DNA from: Lacinutrix himadriensis
Lineage (GTDB): Bacteria > Bacteroidota > Bacteroidia > Flavobacteriales > Flavobacteriaceae
Assembly: GCF_001418105.1 (NCBI RefSeq)
Contig: NZ_LIQI01000017.1
Span: 1 to 64,000, forward strand
Direction: 5' to 3'
Length of the DNA: 64,000 nucleotides
This document shows, one piece after another, positions 45,923-53,288 of this stretch. The translations under genes and the position numbers were made by a program. Below the pieces are notes generated by a model, which was not told the DNA's origin, ran no database searches, and worked only from the letters and a program-made list of their open reading frames with translations. Position 1 is the first letter of the stretch; every line of letters begins with the position of its first letter.

Positions 45923-45985
45923 TTAGTTCACGAAGATTGTTTTTCGAGAGTTCCACCACCAAGTATTATTTAAAATTGTGTTCAA
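45923..45985 (-). CDS. trpL: trp leader peptide with three consecutive Trp codons
   Basis: A 20-residue ORF reading NTILNNTWWWNSRKTIFVN after a TTG start at 45985. The Trp codons (TGG TGG TGG) are at 45953-45961. In-frame stops lie just upstream, so TTG is the only plausible start unless ATT is used. It sits between the promoter (about 46003-46035) and the terminator hairpin before trpE. A ribosome stalled on the Trp codons would leave TCGTGAA free to pair with the terminator loop. Confidence 0.8.
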   Translation of the reverse strand: MNTILNNTWWWNSRKTIFVN

Positions 45986-46002
45986 TTGTTATTAATTTAC
46001 TT

Positions 46003-46035
46003 CAAAGATATAAATCTAAATATAAACTACCAATG
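46003..46035 (-). promoter_or_regulatory. candidate promoter of the trp operon
   Basis: On the minus strand TATCTTTG (46003-46010) matches the TAnnTTTG box. CATTGG (46030-46035) gives TTG at about 19 nt spacing. It would start transcription just before the leader ORF. Confidence 0.6.
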
Positions 46036-46047
46036 TTTTATAAAAAA

Positions 46048-46185
46048 AAAACTACCATTTTCATGGTAGTTTGTGCAGTTACTAGATATTAAGAGTGAAT
46101 TGTTGGCTATTAATCGAATCTTATCTAGTAACCGTATTGTCAATTAGATTGTATTTCAGTTATATAATGTTTTAAAAGTGTTACT
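46048..46185 (-). ncRNA. candidate structured small RNA with its own terminator
   Basis: On the minus strand an 11-bp perfect inverted repeat (46078-46088 with 46122-46132, GTTACTAGATA/TATCTAGTAAC) is followed 5 nt later by a strong terminator hairpin (AAACTACCA/TGGTAGTTT) and about ten T's (46048-46072). No ORF explains it. A TACATTTA box (46185-46192) with TTTG 20 nt upstream (46213-46216) could be its promoter. Start and function are unknown. Confidence 0.4.
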
Positions 46186-46272
46186 AAATGTAGAAAAAAT
46201 AAACAGAAAATTCAAATTAAATTTATGTTAAACACACTTGTGCTTGTTATGGTAATGTATAATTTTATATTT

Positions 46273-46806
46273 ATGAATTTAAGAGTTTTATTTATAGTAT
46301 TTGTTTTGGTTGTAAGTTGTAAGCAAGAAGACAAAATAAAAGCGGTTTCTTCTAATATTGAAAAGGAACAAGTTGTGGAACCGAAGCTAAATGTGGAGGA
46401 GTATAATTTTACGGCATTTGAAAAATTTTTAAATCGGGAAGATGATAAAATATACGTGATTAATTTTTGGGCAACGTGGTGTGCTCCTTGTATTAAAGAG
46501 TTACCTCATTTTGAGAAAATCAATGAAACCTATAAAAATAAAAGTGTAGAAGTATTATTGGTTAGTTTAGATTTTCCGAAACAATACGAGAAAAAGCTAA
46601 TACCTTTTATAGAAAAGCATCAATTGAAATCTAAAGTGGTAGCATTAAATGACCCAGATTCCAATGCATGGATTCCCAAGGTGAGTGAGGAGTGGTCTGG
46701 AGCATTACCAGCAACTGTTATTTATAACAAAGATAAACGTGCGTTTTACGAACAATCTTTTAGTTATGAGGAGTTGAAAGCGGAAGTAGATAAGTTTATT
46801 AAATAG
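46273..46806 (+). CDS. TlpA-type thioredoxin-fold lipoprotein
   Basis: A 177-residue periplasmic redoxin. The lipobox VVSCKQE gives a Cys at about 14. The redox motif WATWCAPC (about 75-82) is followed by FEKINETYK. The family acts on disulfides of exported proteins. I chose ATG 46273 because it gives a correct lipoprotein signal; an upstream in-frame ATG at 46225 adds a hydrophobic but odd extension. The partner gene downstream is also a redoxin. Confidence 0.85.
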   Translation: MNLRVLFIVFVLVVSCKQEDKIKAVSSNIEKEQVVEPKLNVEEYNFTAFEKFLNREDDKIYVINFWATWCAPCIKELPHFEKINETYKNKSVEVLLVSLDFPKQYEKKLIPFIEKHQLKSKVVALNDPDSNAWIPKVSEEWSGALPATVIYNKDKRAFYEQSFSYEELKAEVDKFIK

Positions 46807-46901
46807 ATGTAACTTTAACTTCTATGCTTCGGAAGAACTAGAATTAAAAAAAACCAATCGTAGACAAGAAAATAATATACCATTAAATAAAAATAACAAT
46901 T

Positions 46902-47522
46902 ATGAAAAAGTCGATTAAAATAGTTTCCGCATTAGCGATAGTATTGCTTGTAAGTGCATTTACTTTAAATAAAAATAATATAAATCCTGGTTACCAAGTT
47001 GGCGATATAGCAACAGATTTCTCTTTAAAAAACATAAATGGTAAAATGGTTTCTTTAGCAGATTTCAATGAAGCAAAAGGATATATTGTCGTTTTTACAT
47101 GTAATACTTGTCCGTATGCAGTTGCTTATGAAGATAGAGTAGAAGCGTTAAATAAAAAATATGCAGATAAAGGCTATCCTGTAATTGCTATTATGCCTAA
47201 TAATCCGGAAGTACAACCTGGAGATAGATTAGAGGCGATGCAAGCAAGAGCAAAAGCAAAAGGATTTACTTTTCCTTATTTAATGGATAGCGGACAAAAA
47301 ATATATCCGCAATACGGAGCAACAAAAACTCCGCATGTTTATATTCTTCAAAAAACGAAGAAAGGAAATGAAGTTAAATATATTGGAGCAATAGATGATA
47401 ATTACCAAGACGAAACTGCTGTAAATAAAAAGTATGTGGAGAATGCTGTGGATGCTTTATTAAGTGGAAAGGAAATTAAAGAAAAGCAAACAAGAGCAAT
47501 TGGGTGTTCTATTAAAGTGTAG
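46902..47522 (+). CDS. thioredoxin/AhpC-TSA family exported protein
   Basis: A 206-residue protein with an uncleaved or cleaved N-terminal membrane segment (about 5-23). The redoxin core starts at GYQVGDIATDFSLKNINGK. The pair CNTC is at Cys67 and Cys70 in FTCNTCPYAVAYE. KTPHVYILQKTKKGNEVKYIGAIDDNYQDE completes the fold. The exact partner is unknown. A hairpin terminator follows. Confidence 0.85.
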   Translation: MKKSIKIVSALAIVLLVSAFTLNKNNINPGYQVGDIATDFSLKNINGKMVSLADFNEAKGYIVVFTCNTCPYAVAYEDRVEALNKKYADKGYPVIAIMPNNPEVQPGDRLEAMQARAKAKGFTFPYLMDSGQKIYPQYGATKTPHVYILQKTKKGNEVKYIGAIDDNYQDETAVNKKYVENAVDALLSGKEIKEKQTRAIGCSIKV

Positions 47523-47545
47523 AACGGACTTGAAATTAATAAAAA

Positions 47546-47579
47546 AAAATCCGAGGTAGTAATACTTCGGATTTTTTTT
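47546..47579 (+). terminator. terminator of the redoxin gene
   Basis: A hairpin AAATCCGAGGTA with TACTTCGGATTT and a long T-run, 24 nt after the stop codon. Confidence 0.85.
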
Positions 47580-47623
47580 CGTCTACTAACTAAAGAAATC
47601 TTAATTTTGTAAAAAAATAAAAA

Positions 47624-47935
47624 ATGGCAGATTTAACACAACAAGAATGGCAAGAAGAATTACAGCAAGATGAAAATGCTGTAATATTAGATGTTAGAAC
47701 AGAAGAAGAAACAGACGAAGGTATTATACCAAATGCAATAGTAATAGACATTTATCAGCCACAAGAATTCATGAGTAAAATTCAAGCTTTAGATAAAACT
47801 AAGACCTTTTACGTATATTGTAGATCTGGAGGAAGAAGTGCACAAGCTTGCGCTATCATGAATCAACTAGGTATTGAAAACGCACACAACCTACTTGGTG
47901 GATTTAGTGAGTGGACAGGAGAAGTAACTAAATAA
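47624..47935 (+). CDS. rhodanese-like domain protein
   Basis: A 103-residue single rhodanese domain. The sulfur-carrying Cys66 lies in VYCRSGGRSAQAC. DVRTEEETDEGIIPNAIVIDI is the usual start. No signal peptide, so it is cytoplasmic. A second, exported rhodanese follows 15 nt downstream. Confidence 0.88.
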   Translation: MADLTQQEWQEELQQDENAVILDVRTEEETDEGIIPNAIVIDIYQPQEFMSKIQALDKTKTFYVYCRSGGRSAQACAIMNQLGIENAHNLLGGFSEWTGEVTK

Positions 47936-47950
47936 AAAAATAACTAACTA

Positions 47951-48340
47951 ATGAAACATGTATCCATACTATTAATTGCTGTACTAACTTTAAGTGTTTT
48001 TAGCTGTAAAGACACAGATAGAACGAATATAGAAGTAGTCTCTACACAGGAAATGCAGGCGCTTTTAAAGATGGATAAAGTGCAGTTGGTAGATGTAAGA
48101 ACTCCAAAGGAATTTAAAAGTGGTTATATTGAAACTGCTCAGAATATAGACTTCTTTTCGCCAACTTTTGATGAAGACATTTTAAAGTTAGATAAAGATA
48201 AACCAGTATTATTATATTGTAAGTCTGGAGGGAGAAGTGCCAAATGTGCAGAAAAACTTCAGTTAGCAGGATTTACTAAAATCTACGATTTAGAAGGCGG
48301 CATATCCCGATGGAAACATGAAGGGTTGGCTGTTAAGTAA
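47951..48340 (+). CDS. rhodanese-like domain lipoprotein
   Basis: A 129-residue lipoprotein: SVFSCKD puts the lipid Cys at about 19. DVRTPKEFKSGYIETAQNIDF and the active-site Cys90 in LLYCKSGGRSAKCAEK match the rhodanese fold. Together with the preceding gene it gives a cytoplasmic/exported pair. Confidence 0.88.
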   Translation: MKHVSILLIAVLTLSVFSCKDTDRTNIEVVSTQEMQALLKMDKVQLVDVRTPKEFKSGYIETAQNIDFFSPTFDEDILKLDKDKPVLLYCKSGGRSAKCAEKLQLAGFTKIYDLEGGISRWKHEGLAVK

Positions 48341-48383
48341 TGAGCTGTCCAGAAATAGTTTGACCGATTTAATAAATTATAAT

Positions 48384-48418
48384 AAAAAACCAGAGAAATT
48401 AACTTCTCTGGTTTTTTT
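48384..48418 (+). terminator. terminator of the rhodanese pair
   Basis: A hairpin AAAACCAGAGAA with TTCTCTGGTTTT and a T-run. It also could end the leftward GIY-YIG transcript. Confidence 0.85.
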
Positions 48419-48466
48419 ATGTTTTCAAATTGGATGATTTTTTGTGTTCTAGTTTATATGTGAATT

Positions 48467-48712
48467 TTAAATCAATCTCTTATTCCTAAAAGCAATTCCA
48501 GAACTCATTTTTAAATAGCGTTCAAAATCGTAAGCTTTTTGTTTGTCTATAAATTGAGATAAATGAACTAACTCAATAGGAAGTTTGTCTTTTGTATAAT
48601 GTACTTCTTTATTCTTATGCGCTTTTAATCTATTCTTAATATTAGTAGTGAAACCCGTATAATAGGTTTCATTATTACATTTTAAAATATAAACAGCATA
48701 AGATAATTCCAT
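48467..48712 (-). CDS. GIY-YIG domain protein
   Basis: An 81-residue protein of the small GIY-YIG family. AVYILKCNNETYYTGFTTNIKNRLKAH carries the two Tyr and the Arg region of the nuclease core. The length is complete for this type. It is only distantly similar to the one in the trp operon. Flanks lack the inverted TTTCCGC palindromes. Function is unknown. Confidence 0.82.
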   Translation of the reverse strand: MELSYAVYILKCNNETYYTGFTTNIKNRLKAHKNKEVHYTKDKLPIELVHLSQFIDKQKAYDFERYLKMSSGIAFRNKRLI

Positions 48713-48832
48713 ATCTCTAAATTAAGGAAAATATTCTGCTTCGATTCTTTAATTTTGAAACTTTGTAAAAAAAATGGACGAGTCCACCGAAGTCCTAAAG
48801 ATTTAATATCCAATAAGAATTAAACATAAAAA

Positions 48833-48872
48833 AGCCCTACTTCGCTTCAAAAAAAAATGAAGCTTCGTAGGG
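48833..48872 (-). terminator. strong hairpin terminator
   Basis: On the minus strand GCCCTAC and GTAGGGC enclose a second paired segment GCTTCA/TGAAGC, with an 8-T loop and six T's after it. It ends a transcript coming from the tmRNA side. Confidence 0.75.
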
Positions 48873-48971
48873 CGAAGGTGGAGTCAGAGAGAATAACTTT
48901 GTTGTTCTCTAGTGACTTAAAAGGTGCAATTACAACTGCCTGTCTTTACAAGGCAGAGGATTAAAAACAAC
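48873..48971. other. unexplained structured segment between two terminators
   Basis: A 99-nt non-coding piece. It contains TGGAGTCAGAGAGAAT (48879-48894), matching the tmRNA 3' end (49038-49053) in 15 of 16 positions. A 10-bp hairpin with loop TTT is at 48888-48910. A CTGCCT/AGGCAG hairpin is at 48936-48956. It might be a tRNA-like remnant or small RNA. No gene is assigned. Confidence 0.35.
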
Positions 48972-49002
48972 GAAATCCGTTCAAGCAAACTTGACGGATT
49001 TC
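48972..49002 (-). terminator. terminator of tmRNA
   Basis: A 13-bp hairpin with one bulge (GAAATCCGTTCAAG with CTTGACGGATTTC), 36 nt after the tmRNA 3' end, then a T-rich tail on the minus strand. Confidence 0.75.
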
Positions 49003-49037
49003 TTTTGTTTTCATTCACAACGCAGTTGTGAGTGTTG

Positions 49038-49428
49038 TGGAGTCGGAGAGAATCGAACTCTCGTCCAAACAAGTAACCAAAGAGCTTTCTACACGTTTAT
49101 TCTTTTCTTAGGTTTTCGATTGCAAGCTGGTTAAAGACAACCCACTTACAACTTATCTTCTTTATCTCGAAAGTGCATCAAAGCGCTACACAATCATAGT
49201 CAATTTTTACGATATCTCAAATGGAACGCCATTAACTAAGGCTTTCCGGAGACATAAAGCTCGCTCACCTAGTGAGCCGAGGCTTAATCCTACTATAATT
49301 CGGATTAGGCAGCTAAAGCGTAGTTATTCTCGCCGTTTAAAAAGTTGAAATAAGTATTTACGAGTATAATTTCATTACTCGACGTGCTTACCGTTTCGTT
49401 AATCTCGCTGTCAAAACCAGTCGACCCC
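49038..49428 (-). ncRNA. ssrA: transfer-messenger RNA (tmRNA)
   Basis: The RNA that rescues stalled ribosomes and tags their products. The 5' end GGGGTCGACTGGTTTTGACAG (minus strand from 49428) pairs with the 3' end CGACTCC plus discriminator A (49038). The T-arm GGACGAGAGTTCGATTCTC is intact. The tag reading frame at 49334-49305 encodes GENNYALAA and stop. CCA is not encoded. The length of 391 nt is normal. Confidence 0.95.
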
Positions 49429-49450
49429 AAAATTTATAATGGTAATTAGT

Positions 49451-49578
49451 GCGTTACCTTTTATTCATACCTCCCAGGTTTTTAAAACCTGTCAGGATCA
49501 TAAAACGTCAGGCTTTCGGCAGTCGCTTTTTTTGGGAAAAACAAAAAAGAGCTTCAACAATGCCTCAATCCTTAACGC
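49451..49578 (-). repeat. structured dispersed repeat R1, copy C
   Basis: On the minus strand GCGTTAAGGATTGAG, GAAGCTCTTTTTTG, AAAAAAAGCGACTGCCGAAAG, CCTGAC and final GGTAACGC match the boxes of copies A and B. It lies directly between the candidate tmRNA promoter and the tmRNA 5' end, so it would be in the precursor leader. Confidence 0.7.
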
Positions 49579-49613
49579 GCGCAAACCTACACAAAAGCAT
49601 CGGTTTACAAATG

Positions 49614-49621
49614 CAAAGTTA
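49614..49621 (-). promoter_or_regulatory. candidate -7 element of the tmRNA promoter
   Basis: TAACTTTG on the minus strand matches TAnnTTTG, 186 nt upstream of the mature tmRNA 5' end. The upstream -33 TTG is at about 22 nt spacing, slightly long. Confidence 0.4.
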
Positions 49622-49741
49622 TTAAAAAGTTTGTATAACCTCGCAATTCCTATTACTTTAGTGCAAAAATTATTCCAACCACACGTTCCTGACAAATATT
49701 CGTGAACTCGTAGCTAGAATAAATCCAATAGTATAACCATC

Positions 49742-49765
49742 AGACTCCCACTTATGTGAGAATGA
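49742..49765 (-). repeat. degenerate short palindromic repeat
   Basis: GACTCCCACTTATGTGAGAATGA is an imperfect inverse-orientation member of the CATTYC...GGAATCT family, 16 nt before the next start codon. Confidence 0.45.
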
Positions 49766-49780
49766 AAAAATAAATTTTTA

Positions 49781-50983
49781 ATGAAATTCGCCATCATAAA
49801 AGAACGCAAAAACCCACCAGACAGACGTGTGGTTTTCTCCCCAGAAAAACTAGCCGAAGCTCGTGCCCAATTTCCACAAGCAACTTTTGTTGTAGAGTCT
49901 AGCGATATTCGCGTATTTCCAGATGCAGCATACAAAGCATTAGGTTTTGAGGTGACAGATGATGTGTCAGATGCAGATGTCATGATTGGTGTAAAGGAAG
50001 TGCCTATTGAAAATTTAATTCCCAATAAGAAATATTTCTACTTTTCACATACCATAAAAAAACAACCATACAACCGTAAGTTACTTCTAGCAATGCTAGA
50101 AAGAAACATCGAGATGTATGATCATGAAACTATTGTAAAACAAAGTGGCGCAAGACTTATTGGTTTTGGGCGCTATGCAGGATTGGTTGGAGCATACAAC
50201 GGGTTTAGAGCACTAGGTTTACGTGATGGATTATTTAACTTGCCTAAAGTAGAAGGTCTTGCCGACTTAGATGCTGTAAAAGCAGAACTAGATAAAATAA
50301 CACTTCCAAATATAAAAATACTACTTACAGGAACAGGAAAAGTAGCACTTGGTGCTAAAGAAATTCTAGACCATTTGCAAATAAAAGAAGTAAGTGATGC
50401 ACTTTACCTAACCTCTAAATTTACAGAACCCGTTTATGTAATGGCAGATGTGATGGAATACGCAAAGCGTAAAGATGGTAAAGTAGGTGATAAGTGGGCT
50501 TTTTATAAAGATCCAACAGGATATGAAAGTAACTTTATGCCGTATGCCAAAGAAACCGATTTCTTTATCGCTGGACATTTCTATGGTAACAATGCGCCTT
50601 ATTTGTTTACCCGAGAAGATGCTAAGTCACCAGACTTTAAAATTAATTTAGTAACAGATATTTCTTGTGATGTAGATGGACCAGTAGCTTCCACATTAAA
50701 AGCATCCACTATTGCAGATCCTTTTTACGGATATGATGCTAAAACCGAAAGCGAAGTTGCTTTCAATGCAAAAGCCGCTATAACGGTTATGGCTGTAGAT
50801 AATTTGCCTTGTGAATTACCAAAAGACGCAAGTGAAGGTTTTGGCGAAATGTTTTTAGAACACGTAATTCCTGCATTCTTTAATGAAGATAAGCGTGGTA
50901 TTTTAAAACGTGCAAAAATCACAGAAAATAAAAAACTAACAGAAAGATTCTCGTATTTACAAGATTACGTAAACGGAAAATAA
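49781..50983 (+). CDS. saccharopine/alanine dehydrogenase-like NAD(P)-dependent oxidoreductase
   Basis: A 400-residue enzyme. The N-terminal KERKNPPDRRVVFSPEKLAEA and VKEVPIENLIPNKKYFYFSHTIKKQPYN match the alanine dehydrogenase/transhydrogenase N-terminal fold. The central ILLTGTGKVALGAKEIL (about 185-201) is the Rossmann nucleotide-binding loop. Several lysine-forming saccharopine dehydrogenases look like this. The substrate is not fixed by sequence here. An SDR gene follows after 21 nt. Confidence 0.8.
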   Translation: MKFAIIKERKNPPDRRVVFSPEKLAEARAQFPQATFVVESSDIRVFPDAAYKALGFEVTDDVSDADVMIGVKEVPIENLIPNKKYFYFSHTIKKQPYNRKLLLAMLERNIEMYDHETIVKQSGARLIGFGRYAGLVGAYNGFRALGLRDGLFNLPKVEGLADLDAVKAELDKITLPNIKILLTGTGKVALGAKEILDHLQIKEVSDALYLTSKFTEPVYVMADVMEYAKRKDGKVGDKWAFYKDPTGYESNFMPYAKETDFFIAGHFYGNNAPYLFTREDAKSPDFKINLVTDISCDVDGPVASTLKASTIADPFYGYDAKTESEVAFNAKAAITVMAVDNLPCELPKDASEGFGEMFLEHVIPAFFNEDKRGILKRAKITENKKLTERFSYLQDYVNGK

Positions 50984-51004
50984 TTTTAAGATTTAAAACC
51001 TCCC

Positions 51005-51787
51005 ATGACCAAAACAGCATTAATAACAGGAGCAGCATCTGGATTAGGCTATGAACTAACTCTTTTATTAGCGAAAGATGCTTATAAATTAATTCTAGTA
51101 GATATTGATGCAGAAAATCTCGCTAAAGTTAAATCCGAATTAGAACGTGATTTTAAAGTCGAAGTAATAACGCTAACTAAAGATTTAAGTCTTCCAAATA
51201 TAGCACAAGAAATCATGGATGCTATAGATAATGCACCAGTTGATGTACTTGTAAATAATGCGGGATTTGGTTTGTTCGGTAATTTTTATGAAACCAATTG
51301 GGAACGTGAATCTGCGATGTTACACGTGCATATCATGACTACAACCCATTTAACCAAATTAGTGTTAGAAGGGATGGTAGAACGTGGTTCTGGAAAAATA
51401 TTAAATATGTCGTCATTGGCAGCATTTCAACCAGGACCTTTAATGTCTATTTATTATGCGTCTAAAGGATATATGCTTTCTTTTTCTGAAGCTATTGCTT
51501 GTGAGTTAAAAGGAACAGGAGTTACGGTTACGGCATTATGTCCCGGACCAACAAAAACGCATTTTCAAGAAACCGTTTCCGAAGATAGCAAAGACAATAA
51601 AATAACCTTTAATATGGCTTGTGCAAAAGAAGTAGCAGCTTATGGTTATAAAGCCATGCTTAAAGGAAAAGTATGTGCTATTCCGGGTGGCTTTAATAAG
51701 TTCTTGGCTACCTTACCAAGATTACTTCCTAGAAAGGTTGCAGCCAATATTGTTAGAAAACTACAAGAAAAGAACAGAGAAGATTAA
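51005..51787 (+). CDS. short-chain dehydrogenase/reductase family protein
   Basis: A 260-residue NAD(P)-binding oxidoreductase. TGAASGLGYE is at about 8-17, NNAGFGLFG near 85-93, the catalytic Ser in MSSLAAFQ near 138 and YYASKGY near 152-158. KALLPR-like C-terminal Lys/Arg residues suggest peripheral membrane contact, as in related DltE-like enzymes. The last four bases overlap the convergent DUF1361 gene. Confidence 0.85.
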   Translation: MTKTALITGAASGLGYELTLLLAKDAYKLILVDIDAENLAKVKSELERDFKVEVITLTKDLSLPNIAQEIMDAIDNAPVDVLVNNAGFGLFGNFYETNWERESAMLHVHIMTTTHLTKLVLEGMVERGSGKILNMSSLAAFQPGPLMSIYYASKGYMLSFSEAIACELKGTGVTVTALCPGPTKTHFQETVSEDSKDNKITFNMACAKEVAAYGYKAMLKGKVCAIPGGFNKFLATLPRLLPRKVAANIVRKLQEKNRED

Positions 51788-52449
51788 ATTTTTTCTGTTT
51801 TTTGAAATACTTGAAACATTCGAAAGCTAATTGCTAAAAAACTACCAAAAGTAATTGTGAATAGCCAAACTTCTAAATGTTGGTATGGTTGTATAATCAT
51901 GTTTAAAATATCGTTAAAAAGGGTAATAGGGTTTTGTAAAATATCCCAAGAATTATATCTTAAAAATCTACCTAAGTAAATCCCAAAAGCGGTTAGCGGA
52001 AAGAGCGCATAAATAACATAGCTTACTTTGGATGTACGGATATGCATTTGTAATACTTCTTTTATATCTGCTAGACTTAAAAAGAAAAGTATTAAACCAT
52101 TATATGCAAAAGAAGTTATTACTAAAACATCTAACCAAAAGTATGGGTTTTCGCTTATTTTTAAATGGATTAAGTCGGTAACAATATAAGGTGCATTTGG
52201 CAAAAAGAGTAACCAAATGCCAAACCAGATTGCAAGCTGCCATTTATTGGTTTTCTTTTTACTTTTTAAATAGGTGGTTATAGCATAAGGGATCACGGCT
52301 AGAAATAGATTCCATATTAAGAATATGAAGAAAAAAGTATGTGTGATTTTCATGCGTACCATGAGCAAGAATATGCTTAAAAACATAGACACGCTTAGTA
52401 TCGCAATGACTTTGAATTGGCTAAATAAAACGGGTTTTAAATTATGCAT
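51784..52449 (-). CDS. DUF1361 membrane protein
   Basis: A 221-residue integral membrane protein with about six helices. FLPNAPYIVTDLIHL and LVITSFAYNGLILFFLSLADI are the family motifs. Function is unknown. Its start overlaps the DUF2809 gene by 8 bases, so they are co-translated. Confidence 0.8.
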   Translation of the reverse strand: MHNLKPVLFSQFKVIAILSVSMFLSIFLLMVRMKITHTFFFIFLIWNLFLAVIPYAITTYLKSKKKTNKWQLAIWFGIWLLFLPNAPYIVTDLIHLKISENPYFWLDVLVITSFAYNGLILFFLSLADIKEVLQMHIRTSKVSYVIYALFPLTAFGIYLGRFLRYNSWDILQNPITLFNDILNMIIQPYQHLEVWLFTITFGSFLAISFRMFQVFQKTEKI

Positions 52450-52819
52450 GTTTTTGTGTTTTGAATTCGAATATGAGGATGCTAATAAAACCTAGTGTGT
52501 ATGCTATTAGATCGGAAAGGCTAAAAGTACTTCCTAAAATAATTTTTGCTAGTTTGTTGTTGTCTAGGTTTGTGATTTCTAGAAAATTGGTGAGTTGTAA
52601 AAACTCGATGCCGTAAGAAATAATTAAAACTACTATTGCTATATAAAAGGGTTTGGTTGTAATGCAGCTTTTAAACATACAATAGAGTAGAATTACTGCT
52701 AGGTAATCTCCAAAAGTATGGCGTATAAAACCATCTTTTAAAAAGATAGCGATTAAAACTTCTACTATAAAAAGGATTATAGAAGCAATTAGGTAGGTTT
52801 TGTTGCACTGTAGTTTCAT
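52442..52819 (-). CDS. DUF2809 membrane protein
   Basis: A 125-residue protein with four helices. The conserved FIRHTFGDYLAVILLYCMFKS and SLSDLIAYTLGF segments identify the family. Function unknown. Between two other small membrane genes. Confidence 0.82.
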   Translation of the reverse strand: MKLQCNKTYLIASIILFIVEVLIAIFLKDGFIRHTFGDYLAVILLYCMFKSCITTKPFYIAIVVLIISYGIEFLQLTNFLEITNLDNNKLAKIILGSTFSLSDLIAYTLGFISILIFEFKTQKHA

Positions 52820-52821
52820 GA

Positions 52822-53130
52822 TTAAAAAGTATTACCCGAATCTAAAGACCATATTACCAAAAGAATATATCCATATGCTATTGGAATGTTTAATAGCATG
52901 ATGCCACAAGTTTTTAGTATTTCTATTTTAAAACGTGGAGATACAAATGCCGAGATGATTAGGATTATTAATAAAATGAGGTTTACCCAAAATGCAATTA
53001 ATGTAAAGCCAAATCCGATTTTTTCTATTCCAAAAGGATTATCAAAATATAGATAAACAGCCAATAATAATGTACCAATTATAAAACTAGATGCTGCTGT
53101 TATTTTTCCTGTTAAAATTATATTTTTCAT
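52822..53130 (-). CDS. small membrane protein
   Basis: A 102-residue protein with three to four hydrophobic helices starting MKNIILTGKITAASSF. I chose this ATG. The reading frame extends 30 codons upstream to 53220, but that part lies in repeat R1 copy B and looks unrelated. Function unknown. It precedes DUF2809 by 2 nt. Confidence 0.65.
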   Translation of the reverse strand: MKNIILTGKITAASSFIIGTLLLAVYLYFDNPFGIEKIGFGFTLIAFWVNLILLIILIISAFVSPRFKIEILKTCGIMLLNIPIAYGYILLVIWSLDSGNTF

Positions 53131-53144
53131 TGTAGTTATTATTT

Positions 53145-53278
53145 GCGTTAGGGATGGAACGGTTTGTTTGAGCTCTTTTTGTGATAAAAGATTATGGATT
53201 ACGCTTAAGTTGAAATACAAAAAAGCGAGTAGTGAAAGCCCGACCCTCTGAAGCTTTTTGCGAAAGAGGGTAACGCCC
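53145..53278 (+). repeat. structured dispersed repeat R1, copy B (long form)
   Basis: It begins GCGTTAGGGATGGAACGG and GTTTGTTTGAGCTC, has ACAAAAAAGCGAGTAGTGAAAG, CCCGACCCT, and ends GGTAACGCCC. GCTCTTTTTGT pairs with ACAAAAAAGC, and ACCCTCT with AGAGGGT at the 3' side. It lies between the small membrane gene and creD. Confidence 0.8.
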
Positions 53279-53288
53279 TAGTTATTAA

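Larger units (their letters stand above)
49429..49780. other. gap upstream of tmRNA
   Basis: No supportable ORF in 352 nt. The region contains R1 copy C (49451-49578, minus), a tmRNA promoter candidate (49614-49621) and an imperfect palindrome (49742-49765). The rest is AT-rich upstream sequence of the 49781 gene. Confidence 0.6.

Noticed and set aside
45780-45962. 60-residue minus-strand ORF overlapping trpE start
   Set aside because: It runs through the attenuator terminator and overlaps trpE. The correct frame for a leader peptide is the one with three Trp codons.
49439-49705. ORFs on both strands upstream of tmRNA
   Set aside because: They cover repeat R1 copy C and promoter-like sequence, with no recognisable protein features.
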